DNA of 64,000 nucleotides from an uncultured Campylobacter sp. (GTDB lineage Bacteria > Campylobacterota > Campylobacteria > Campylobacterales > Campylobacteraceae). The notes below the pieces were generated by a model. It had not been told where the DNA came from, searched no databases, and saw only the letters and a program-made list of their open reading frames with translations. This document shows, piece by piece, positions 1 to 7,384 of this stretch (position 1 is the first letter of the stretch; each line of letters opens with the position of its first letter). The stretch lies in NCBI RefSeq assembly GCF_937981295.1, contig NZ_CALJPC010000002.1, forward strand, positions 9,188-73,187. The letters are read 5' to 3'. A program made the position numbers and the translations under genes.

Positions 1-473
1 ATTCCGCTGCCGCAGCCCACGTCAAGCGCGCTCATACTCGCTCGAGTAAGCTCGCTAAGTAGCGCCAGGCACATATTGGTGCTTTCATGATGGCCTGAGC
101 CGAACGCCAGCGCAGGATCGATCAGCAGATCGATTAGCGCGCGATCTTGCGATCTTTCGCACCAACTCGGACGGATGTAAAATTTGCCGACTGCCACGGG
201 CGCGACGCCTTTTTTATACTGCTCGATCCAATCGATATTAGGCTTCTTTGAAATTTCGATCTGCAGATCGGCGTCTAAATTGAGAGAGCGCGCGAGCGCC
301 TTTTTAAACTCTTCAAACGCAAATTTTAAATTTTGCAGATCCTCTTCGTCGCGGATTATGAAACGCTCGCCGCGTTCTTCGACACAGGTAACGCCGAGCT
401 CAAACGCAAAGCTCTTAAAAAGCTCGCTTGCATTCGTGCTTTTTACGATCATCTCATAAAAAAAATCTTTCAT
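1..473 (-). CDS. prmA: Ribosomal protein L11 methyltransferase PrmA (partial, C-terminus outside window)
   Basis: Translating the minus strand from the ATG at 473 gives an open frame that runs off the window edge after about 157 codons. It ends in a SAM-binding motif I (DVGCGSGI) preceded by a conserved GSGHHEST segment, which is typical of PrmA. PrmA trimethylates ribosomal protein L11 in the cytoplasm. The N-terminal half matches the substrate-recognition domain in length. It follows hisA on the same strand after 78 bp, so it may be read with the block upstream or from its own promoter. The missing part is the rest of the methyltransferase domain. The identification rests on motif I plus overall layout and is fairly safe. 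Confidence 0.85.
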   Translation of the reverse strand, partial: MKDFFYEMIVKSTNASELFKSFAFELGVTCVEERGERFIIRDEEDLQNLKFAFEEFKKALARSLNLDADLQIEISKKPNIDWIEQYKKGVAPVAVGKFYIRPSWCERSQDRALIDLLIDPALAFGSGHHESTNMCLALLSELTRASMSALDVGCGSG

Positions 474-551
474 CGCCTCACATCGCCTTTAAATTTTAAA
501 ATTTGCATATTACTAAAATTTAGTTCAAACTTTGCTTACGCTCGGGCGTTT

Positions 552-1259
552 TTATAGAGCTTCAAACGCCTTTTTAAGATCAAGCGTGCCCTCGTAATAC
601 GCCTTGCCGACGATGACGCCCGCGATGAGCTCCGCGTTTTTAAGCGCGATTATGTCGTTTATATCTTTCACGCCGCCGCTTGCAATAGTATCGATGCCGC
701 AAGCTTTCGCGATAGAGCGGCTAAATTCTACGTTCACGCCGCTTAGCATCCCATCGCGCGAGATATCGGTGCAGATGATCGCACAAACGCCCGCGTCCGC
801 GTAGTCTCGCGCCAGATCGGTCGCTCTTACGCGGCTTAGCTCCGCCCAGCCCTCGGTCGCTACGAGCCCGTCTTTTGCGTCTATGCCCACGACGATGCGG
901 TAAAGCTTCGCCATCCTCCTTACGAAATCCGGGTTTTTAAGCGCCGCCGAACCTAGGATAAATCTATCGACGCCTAAGCTCAAATACTGCTTTATGCGCG
1001 CTTCGTCGCGGATGCCGCCGCCCACTTCTACGCGCAGACGCGTGTTTTTTACGATCCGCTCGATCGCTTTGAAATTTACCGCCTCGCCCGCAAACGCGCC
1101 GTCGAGATCAACCAGATGCAGCCATTTAGCGCCGAGATCTTCAAATTTTTTGGCTAGCTCGCAGGGGTCCTTGGAATAAATTTTTGCGCTTTGCATCTCG
1201 CCCTTGCTAAGGCGCACGGCGCATCCTTGTTTCAGATCAATCGCAGGGAAAATCTCCAT
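552..1259 (-). CDS. hisA: Phosphoribosylformimino-5-aminoimidazole carboxamide ribotide isomerase HisA
   Basis: About 235 residues, the usual HisA length, with a TIM-barrel pattern: the IFPAIDL start, the first half-barrel catalytic Asp in that strand, a VGGGIRD phosphate-binding loop, a VGIDAKDG segment and a second-half catalytic Asp in ICTDISRDGM. It isomerises ProFAR to PRFAR in histidine synthesis. A GTG at 1262 is immediately followed by ATG at 1259. I prefer the ATG because a GGAG sequence sits five bases before it. The start overlaps the hisH stop, so the two are translationally coupled. hisF is not in the window. Confidence 0.93.
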   Translation of the reverse strand: MEIFPAIDLKQGCAVRLSKGEMQSAKIYSKDPCELAKKFEDLGAKWLHLVDLDGAFAGEAVNFKAIERIVKNTRLRVEVGGGIRDEARIKQYLSLGVDRFILGSAALKNPDFVRRMAKLYRIVVGIDAKDGLVATEGWAELSRVRATDLARDYADAGVCAIICTDISRDGMLSGVNVEFSRSIAKACGIDTIASGGVKDINDIIALKNAELIAGVIVGKAYYEGTLDLKKAFEAL

Positions 1260-1984
1260 CACAGCTCCGTAAAATTTTTAATGATTTTTATGCCCGCATC
1301 GTGGCTTTTTTCGGGATGCGGCTGAAAGGCGAATACGTTTTCGCGCCAGATCGCGCTTGCAAACTCATAGCCGTAAAACGTGCTCGCAAGCGTGATCTTG
1401 CGCGCGCAAAGGACGTGGTAAGAGTGCACGAAATACAGATACTCAAACTCGCCTAGGCCCGCATTTATCGGCGAGCGCTTGATAAAATGCGCGCTGTTCC
1501 AGCCCACGTGCGGGATCTTTAGGCTTTCGGCGCGGACAAAATTTTGTCCGCTACGATTGCTTGGCTCCGCCTCGTCTGAATTAAATTTCGCTCCGCCCGA
1601 TCTAAATTTCATATCCTCGGACCCGGATTCCGCCCCCCGAATATTAAATTTCGTTTTGTCAAATTTCACGACGCGACCGGGCAAAATTCCAAGCCCGCTG
1701 CGCGCGCCGAATTCCTCGCTTTGCTCAAACAGAAGCTGCATCCCTAGACAGATGCCTAAAAAATATCTGCCGCTTGCGACAAACTCTTTAATCGCGTCGT
1801 CCATACCGCTTGCGCGAAGCCTGTCCATCGCTTCGCCGAATGCGCCCACGCCCGGAAGCAGAGCTTTATCGCAGCTCAAAAGCTCCTCAGGGCTGCGCGC
1901 AAGGCAAAATTTAGCGCCGCAAAAGCTAAGCGCGTTCATCACGCTTTGGATATTGCCCGCGCCGTAATCCACGATGCCGATCAA
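1259..1984 (-). CDS. hisH: Imidazole glycerol phosphate synthase glutaminase subunit HisH, with low-complexity insert
   Basis: Class I glutamine amidotransferase that supplies ammonia to HisF. The nucleophile elbow GICLGMQ places the catalytic Cys at about residue 79, and the His/Glu pair is in the QPHPEKS motif near 223-225. At 241 residues it is about 40 longer than a usual HisH. The excess lies at about residues 110-153, between the GRVVKF strand and the conserved KIPHVGWN segment. It is rich in Ser, Glu, Asn, Gly and Lys and looks like the low-complexity islands seen in other genes here. The gene overlaps both pglF upstream and hisA downstream, so it is probably the end of the pgl transcript. 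The family call is secure. The effect of the insert is unknown. Confidence 0.92.
   Translation of the reverse strand: MIGIVDYGAGNIQSVMNALSFCGAKFCLARSPEELLSCDKALLPGVGAFGEAMDRLRASGMDDAIKEFVASGRYFLGICLGMQLLFEQSEEFGARSGLGILPGRVVKFDKTKFNIRGAESGSEDMKFRSGGAKFNSDEAEPSNRSGQNFVRAESLKIPHVGWNSAHFIKRSPINAGLGEFEYLYFVHSYHVLCARKITLASTFYGYEFASAIWRENVFAFQPHPEKSHDAGIKIIKNFTEL
1526..1657. repeat. Low-complexity in-frame insert inside hisH
   Basis: About 44 codons interrupt an otherwise normal HisH between two conserved strands. The DNA contains repeated AAATTT and GAATTT-like words and a run of six C near 1632. It keeps the hisH frame. It is one of several such islands in this window. Confidence 0.6.
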
Positions 1985-3786
1985 GCCGTGCCCTTCATAT
2001 CGTTTAATCGGTGCGAAAACTCGGGCACGATGCGCTTTAGCTTATCCGCGACCTGCGCGTCCTCGCACTCTGAAAGCTCCTCGATCTGCGAGCTTAGCTC
2101 CTCTAGGTCGTATTTTGCGGAGTGGGTTACGAATATGGATTGGTACTTCGTGCTCTTGTCGTTTTCGTCGATCAAAAGCTCCTCGTAAAGCTTCTCGCCG
2201 GGACGAAGACCGACAAATTTAATGCCAAGCTCCTCCTTGCCGGCAAGCTGCAGCATTCGCTTGGCAAGATCGGCGATCTTTACGGGCTCGCCCATATCCA
2301 GCACGAAAAGTTCGCCACCCTGCGCGATGGAGGCCGCTTGAAGCACCAGCTGGCACGCCTCGCTAACGAGCATAAAATATCTCGTAATTTCGGGGTGCGT
2401 AACGGTAAGCGGCTCGTTCGCTTCGATCTGGCGTTTAAATTTAGGAATGACGCTGCCGCTTGAGCCGAGCACGTTTCCGAAGCGGACGGCGACAATCTGC
2501 GTATCGCTTGCCGCGTCGTTGGAATTTAGCGCGTAAAGCTCGCAGATACGCTTCGTCGTGCCCATAATGTTCGTCGGTCGCACCGCCTTATCGGTCGAGA
2601 TCAAAACGACCTTTTTCGCGCCATATTTTTTGGATAGATCGATTACGTTTTTCGTGCCGACGACATTGTTTTTGACCGCTAGATGCGGATTAAACTCGCA
2701 TAGCGGCACGTGCTTATACGCCGCTGCGTGCACGACTACCTCGGGACGAAATTCTGCAAAAACCTCCTCCAGCTCATGGCGATAAACGACGTTTATCATC
2801 TTTAACTCGTTGCGCGCATCCGCGCCGGTGGCTTCGTTAATCGAGTAGAGATTAAACTCGCTGTGCTCGACCATGATAAGACGCTTTGCGCCGAATTTCA
2901 AGCATTGCTTGCAAATTTCGCTTCCTATCGTGCCGCCCGCACCCGTTACCAGCACGATCTTGTCTTTGATAAAATTTTCGATCGCCTTGGTATCGAGGTC
3001 TTTGGGCTTGCGCGCGAGCAGATCCTCGATCGATACGTCGCGGATCTTTTTGCTCTCATCCTCCAAAAGCGAAAAGAGCTTGATATCCTTTAACCCGTAC
3101 GCAAACAGCTCGTCGTAAAGCTCCTTTAGCTCGTCGGGATACAGCGCCAGCGCGATGATCGCAGTTCTAGCGCCGCTATCTTTGATCATCTGCGGAATTT
3201 CGCTCTTGGCTCTGACGACGTAGTTTTCGCAATACGTCCCTACTAGCTCTGCTCGCCCGTCCACGACACCCACGGGATAGTAGTTGATATATTTTTGCCG
3301 CATCCCTTTTAGGACGTGAAAGGTCTTACTCGTAGCGCCCACGACGATGCAGGGCTCGTTATTCGTGATATTTTTCTTCTCGCTTAGAAACATCCGCTTT
3401 GAAATTCTAATCCCACCGATTAAAATAAACGAGATCGCCGCGTCGATGATGATGACCGAGCGCGGGAACGGGTTAAAAATTTTACTCGCCAAGAAAAATA
3501 GGATCAAAAAGGTAAGCGCTGCCATAACGTGCGCATAAAAGAGCTTCCTCGCTTCGTATAGTCCGAAAAATCTCCACGGAACTAAATAGATCCGCAAAAA
3601 CCAAAAGTAGAAAATTTTAATCGCAGTAAGGCTCGAGGCGCTAAGCAGCGCGCCTTTATAAAATTCGTTCGGTATATCTCCGCTAAATCGCAGCAAAAAC
3701 GCGATATAAACGGAGAGGATCGAGATAAAAATATCTCCCAGCAAAAAAAACGCGAAGCGGCTAAATTTAGTGGGCTTTAACAACAT
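1981..3786 (-). CDS. pglF: UDP-GlcNAc C4,6-dehydratase PglF
   Basis: A 601-residue membrane-anchored dehydratase that makes the UDP-4-keto sugar, the first step to UDP-diNAc-bacillosamine. The N-terminal ~130 residues hold four or so hydrophobic helices. A nucleotide-binding-like middle domain follows, then an extended SDR domain with GAGGTIGSE as NAD site (around residue 282) and a STDKAVRPTN...MGTTKR active-site segment typical of the FlaA1/PglF/CapD group. Length and order match the C. jejuni protein closely. It overlaps pglE by one base and hisH by four, so it sits inside a tightly packed operon. No anomaly is seen. Confidence 0.95.
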   Translation of the reverse strand: MLLKPTKFSRFAFFLLGDIFISILSVYIAFLLRFSGDIPNEFYKGALLSASSLTAIKIFYFWFLRIYLVPWRFFGLYEARKLFYAHVMAALTFLILFFLASKIFNPFPRSVIIIDAAISFILIGGIRISKRMFLSEKKNITNNEPCIVVGATSKTFHVLKGMRQKYINYYPVGVVDGRAELVGTYCENYVVRAKSEIPQMIKDSGARTAIIALALYPDELKELYDELFAYGLKDIKLFSLLEDESKKIRDVSIEDLLARKPKDLDTKAIENFIKDKIVLVTGAGGTIGSEICKQCLKFGAKRLIMVEHSEFNLYSINEATGADARNELKMINVVYRHELEEVFAEFRPEVVVHAAAYKHVPLCEFNPHLAVKNNVVGTKNVIDLSKKYGAKKVVLISTDKAVRPTNIMGTTKRICELYALNSNDAASDTQIVAVRFGNVLGSSGSVIPKFKRQIEANEPLTVTHPEITRYFMLVSEACQLVLQAASIAQGGELFVLDMGEPVKIADLAKRMLQLAGKEELGIKFVGLRPGEKLYEELLIDENDKSTKYQSIFVTHSAKYDLEELSSQIEELSECEDAQVADKLKRIVPEFSHRLNDMKGTA

Positions 3787-4883
3787 CAGATGTTTTCTTT
3801 TACTATTTTTACGACGCGCTCGATCGTCTCGTCGCTCATATCGGTGCCGCTAGGAAGGCAGATGCCGCGACTAAACATATCCTCGCTCGTGCCGTCAACT
3901 ACGCTAAGCGCGCCTGCGAAGATGCTTTGCAGATGCATCGGCTTCCAAAGCGGACGAGATTCAATGTCGGCTTTATTTAGAGCGTCGATAACCTTTAGAT
4001 GGGCATCCTTTTTCTTAAATAGAAACGTCGTAAGCCATCTGTTGCCCTTACCGCCTTCGACTTCAGGCATAAACTCCACGTCGGCGCCTCTAAACAGATC
4101 CTCGTAAATTTTAAAAATTTCGCGTTTTCTCTTTACGCGCTGCGGCAAGACCTCCATCTGACCTACGCCGATAGCGCCTAAAACGTTGCTTAAGCGGTAG
4201 TTGTAGCCGTAGTCTTTGTGCTCGTAGTGAAGCAGCGGCTCGCGCGCCTGGGTGCTTAAAAATCTAGCCTTAGCCACTAGCCCCTCATCGTTTGAGATCA
4301 GCATGCCACCACCTGAGGTAGTGATGATTTTATTGCCGTTGAAGCTTAACGCGCCGCATTTTCCGATACCACCAAGTGCTTTGCCCTTATAAAATCCGCC
4401 CAGCGCCTCTGCGGCATCCTCGATAACATCAATGCCTTCGTTCGCGCAAATTTCACATATCTCATCCATCTTCGCAGCCTGTCCATAAAGATGTGTGACG
4501 ACGAGCACCTTTGGTTTTTTCGGCGATTTTTTGATCGCTTCTTTAAGCAGCCTCGGGCTTAAATTCCAACTCTCGTCGCTGTCTATCAGCACCGGCACGC
4601 AGCGCTCGTAAAATATCGGATTTAGCGACGCCATGAAGGTAAACGTGGAGCCGAGCACCACGTCGCCGTCCTTTACGCCGCTGCAGCGAAGCGCTAGATG
4701 AAGCGCCGCCGTGCCTGCGTTTAGCGCCAGCGCAGCGCGCGTGCCAGTATAGGACTTCACTGCATCCTCAAAGCGATTAACGTATTCGCCCAAAGGCGCG
4801 ATATAGTTACTCTCAAATACCTTTTTTATATACTCAAGCTCATTGCCGCCCATATTCGGCGGGCTTAAAAATACTCTTGCCAT
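3786..4883 (-). CDS. pglE: UDP-4-keto-sugar aminotransferase PglE
   Basis: A PLP-dependent aminotransferase of the DegT/DnrJ/EryC1 family that aminates the PglF product. The start region FLSPPNMGGNELEYI and IAPLGEYVNRFE is nearly the PglE signature. The Schiff-base Lys is in SFNGNKIITTSGGG, and a VIEDAAEALG segment supplies the PLP-stacking Asp. The open frame extends 31 codons upstream to 4976, but I choose the ATG at 4883. It has an AAGGAAGGA sequence just upstream, and the protein then begins as family members do (365 residues). It is followed by pglF with a one-base overlap. Confidence 0.94.
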   Translation of the reverse strand: MARVFLSPPNMGGNELEYIKKVFESNYIAPLGEYVNRFEDAVKSYTGTRAALALNAGTAALHLALRCSGVKDGDVVLGSTFTFMASLNPIFYERCVPVLIDSDESWNLSPRLLKEAIKKSPKKPKVLVVTHLYGQAAKMDEICEICANEGIDVIEDAAEALGGFYKGKALGGIGKCGALSFNGNKIITTSGGGMLISNDEGLVAKARFLSTQAREPLLHYEHKDYGYNYRLSNVLGAIGVGQMEVLPQRVKRKREIFKIYEDLFRGADVEFMPEVEGGKGNRWLTTFLFKKKDAHLKVIDALNKADIESRPLWKPMHLQSIFAGALSVVDGTSEDMFSRGICLPSGTDMSDETIERVVKIVKENI

Positions 4884-4999
4884 CTCTATCCTTCCTTGAT
4901 CTTTAAATTTAACCTCGCGCGTCGCAAGGCTAAATTTAGCTTTCGGCATTAAATTTAAATGCTCAGATTTTATCACTTTTAATGCTATAAATTTTAAAT

Positions 5000-5599
5000 T
5001 CAGCCATTTTTTTTAATCACGCGAGCGGGCACGCCTACGGCTACGCTGTCGCTAGCTATGTCGCGCACGACCGCAGCACCCGCGCCGATTATGCAGCGCT
5101 GCCCGATCTTTAGCCTCTGAATGACGCTGGCACCGATTCCAATGTGCGAAAACGCCCCCACCTTCACGCCGCCCGCAAGCGCCGCGTTTGGGCTAATGTG
5201 CGCAAACTCGCCGATCTCGCACTCATGCTCGATTACGACACCTGAATTGATTATCGCGCCGCGACCGATTTTAGCTCGCGCGTTTATCACGGCGCCGGGC
5301 ATTACGACTGCGCCCTCGCCGATAGCGGCGCTTGGGCTAACGATGGCGCTTTGATGAATTAACGTCGCTATCTCAAAACCGGCGCGCGCTACCTTCTCTT
5401 GGATCTTCGCGCGGGTTTTATTATCGCCGATTGCGATTATTACGGGATATTTCGGCAGATCCTCGCTAAATTTCAGCCCTGCCGCGTCGTCTAAAAAAAC
5501 GACCTCGCTAAATTTAGCCCCGCGCGCGGCTAGCGCGACGTCCGCGACCACCAGCCCGTGTCCGCTCGCGCCGTAAACGTAAATTTTAGTTGTGCCCAT
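5000..5599 (-). CDS. pglD: UDP-4-amino-sugar N-acetyltransferase PglD
   Basis: 199 residues, as expected for PglD. It transfers acetyl from acetyl-CoA to the 4-amino group, completing UDP-diNAc-bacillosamine. The N-terminal part is a Rossmann-like domain (YVYGASGHG). The rest is a left-handed beta-helix of hexapeptide repeats, with a conserved catalytic-type His in the VVIEHECEIG turn and a C-terminal VGVPARVIK end. It overlaps the end of pglC by 14 bases, the same arrangement as in other Campylobacter pgl loci. Confidence 0.94.
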   Translation of the reverse strand: MGTTKIYVYGASGHGLVVADVALAARGAKFSEVVFLDDAAGLKFSEDLPKYPVIIAIGDNKTRAKIQEKVARAGFEIATLIHQSAIVSPSAAIGEGAVVMPGAVINARAKIGRGAIINSGVVIEHECEIGEFAHISPNAALAGGVKVGAFSHIGIGASVIQRLKIGQRCIIGAGAAVVRDIASDSVAVGVPARVIKKNG

Positions 5600-6191
5600 T
5601 AAATTTCTCCGTCGTCGCCATGCCCTCTTTATTCACGCCCTCTTTCGCAAGCACTTTTTTAATCGTCAAAAGCGCGATCTTAAGATCGAGCGCGAAGCTT
5701 AAATTCTGCGCATAATACGTGTCGAACTCAAATTTTTTCTCCCAGCTGATCGCGTTGCGTCCGTTTACCTGCGCAAGCCCCGTGATGCCCGGACGCACGC
5801 TGTGTCGCAGGCTCTGCTGCGGCGAATAAAGCGGCAGGTATTCGATCAGCAGCGGTCGCGGTCCGATGAAGCTCATATCGCCCTTTAGCACGTTGAAAAG
5901 CTGCGGCAGCTCATCCAGGCTTAGCGCGCGGATCTTTTTGCCATAATCGTTCAGCCGCGCTTCGTCTGGCAGAAGCTCGCCGTCCGCGCCGCGCTCGTCG
6001 CTCATCGTTTTAAATTTGTAAATTTTAAAAATTTGCTCATCAAGCCCAGGGCGAGATTGCGTAAAAATCGCGCTTTTGCTAATGTGTTTGCGGATCAAGA
6101 ACCACGTAAGCGCCATCACGGGCGAAACCAAAATGATCAAAACCAAAGCCGCCGTAAAATCGAGCGCGCGCTTTAAAAAACACCTATACAT
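5586..6191 (-). CDS. pglC: Undecaprenyl-phosphate diNAc-bacillosamine-1-P transferase PglC
   Basis: A monotopic phosphoglycosyl transferase of 201 residues. It moves phospho-diNAc-bacillosamine from UDP to undecaprenyl phosphate on the cytoplasmic face. The sequence shows one N-terminal hydrophobic re-entrant helix (about residues 12-33), the catalytic Asp-Glu dyad in SLDELPQ, the downstream FIGPRPLL segment and a PGITGLAQVNGRN motif, all family hallmarks. Length equals the C. jejuni enzyme. It overlaps pglA (upstream) and pglD (downstream). Confidence 0.95.
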   Translation of the reverse strand: MYRCFLKRALDFTAALVLIILVSPVMALTWFLIRKHISKSAIFTQSRPGLDEQIFKIYKFKTMSDERGADGELLPDEARLNDYGKKIRALSLDELPQLFNVLKGDMSFIGPRPLLIEYLPLYSPQQSLRHSVRPGITGLAQVNGRNAISWEKKFEFDTYYAQNLSFALDLKIALLTIKKVLAKEGVNKEGMATTEKFNGHN

Positions 6192-7311
6192 CGATAAATT
6201 TCCTATAAACCTCTAAATATTTTTCCGTGACGATCTTTTCGTCGTAATTTGCAAGCACCATCTCGCGCCCCTTTCGTCCGAGCCTTTCGCAAAGCGCGGT
6301 ATCGTCTAATAAAATTTCGATCTTTCGCGCAAGATCACCCGCGTCGCGAGTGCGGCATATTAAGCCGTTTATCCCCTCTTGTACCGCCTCTACGCAGCCG
6401 CTACAGTCGCTTACCACGCAGGCTCGCGCCATGCTCATCGCCTCTAAAACCGTGCGCGGAAAGCCCTCCTTGTAGCTAGGAAGTGCTAGCAGGTAACTAG
6501 CCTTCAAAAGCTCTGGCACATCATTTCTGGCACCCAGATAATGCACCGCACCGCTTCGCAAAAACGCAGGATCAGCGGTGCTTTTATTGCCCGCAAAACC
6601 CTCGCCCACAAAGACAAATTTTGCATCCGATCGATCTTTTAAAATTTTTGCTGCTTCGTAGAATTCTCTCACGCCCTTATGCCACATCGCGCGAGCTATC
6701 ATAAGCACGATCTTTTTGCCGTGCAAATCCTCGCCCAGATCCGCCGCACTAACGATTTTGGGGTTGAATCTTTCAGCATCTACGCCTACACTTTTAATCC
6801 TTATGACCTTTTGCTTCGCAATAAGCCCGCGAGATAGCATATAATCGGGATCGGCATCGTTTACAAATACGCAAGCATCCGCCTGCGAAAATGAAAATTT
6901 ATAAAGCTTCTCCAATACCGCTCGCACGAGCCTTGTTTTAATATCTTCGTCGATATAAAAGCTGCCCAGCCCCTCGACTAAGTTTATCACATATTTTATA
7001 CCCGCCTCTCGAGCCGCCAGCGTACCAAACACGTTTGATTTGTGTGCAGCTGTTTGCAGCAAGTCCAAATCCAGCCTCTTTAGCTCGCGCGCAAGGGCTT
7101 TGGTGTTGCTAAATACGGTAAACGGATTTAGGCTAGCTCGATCAAGATCGTAGGTTATGGCATTAAAATCGCGTGCTAAATCCTGCGTATAAGCACCACG
7201 AGGAGCGATTGCGAAAACCTCGTGCCCGCGCTCTTTTAAAGCCCGCATTATCGGGCGACGAAAGAAATGCAAGCTCATATCGGCATGGCTTAAAAACCCT
7301 ATGCGAGCCAT
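6184..7311 (-). CDS. pglA: N-acetylgalactosaminyltransferase PglA
   Basis: A GT4 glycosyltransferase that adds the second sugar (GalNAc in C. jejuni) to lipid-linked bacillosamine. The start IGFLSHADMSLHFF, the SRASLNPF-like DRASLNPF segment, the AAHKSN motif and VEGLGSFYIDE all match PglA. The C-terminal half has the donor-site EGFPRTVLEAMSMA EX7E motif. The reading frame opens at 7320, but its ATG abuts the Shine-Dalgarno AAGGA. The ATG at 7311 has proper spacing and gives the family-like N-terminus, so I use it. pglC follows with a short overlap. Confidence 0.93.
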   Translation of the reverse strand: MARIGFLSHADMSLHFFRRPIMRALKERGHEVFAIAPRGAYTQDLARDFNAITYDLDRASLNPFTVFSNTKALARELKRLDLDLLQTAAHKSNVFGTLAAREAGIKYVINLVEGLGSFYIDEDIKTRLVRAVLEKLYKFSFSQADACVFVNDADPDYMLSRGLIAKQKVIRIKSVGVDAERFNPKIVSAADLGEDLHGKKIVLMIARAMWHKGVREFYEAAKILKDRSDAKFVFVGEGFAGNKSTADPAFLRSGAVHYLGARNDVPELLKASYLLALPSYKEGFPRTVLEAMSMARACVVSDCSGCVEAVQEGINGLICRTRDAGDLARKIEILLDDTALCERLGRKGREMVLANYDEKIVTEKYLEVYRKFIDV

Positions 7312-7384
7312 CTGCTGCATTCCTTGTTTGGCGTTACGAGGTTAAATTTCATAAATTTCTCCTTAGCTTGCGACAAAATTTTAT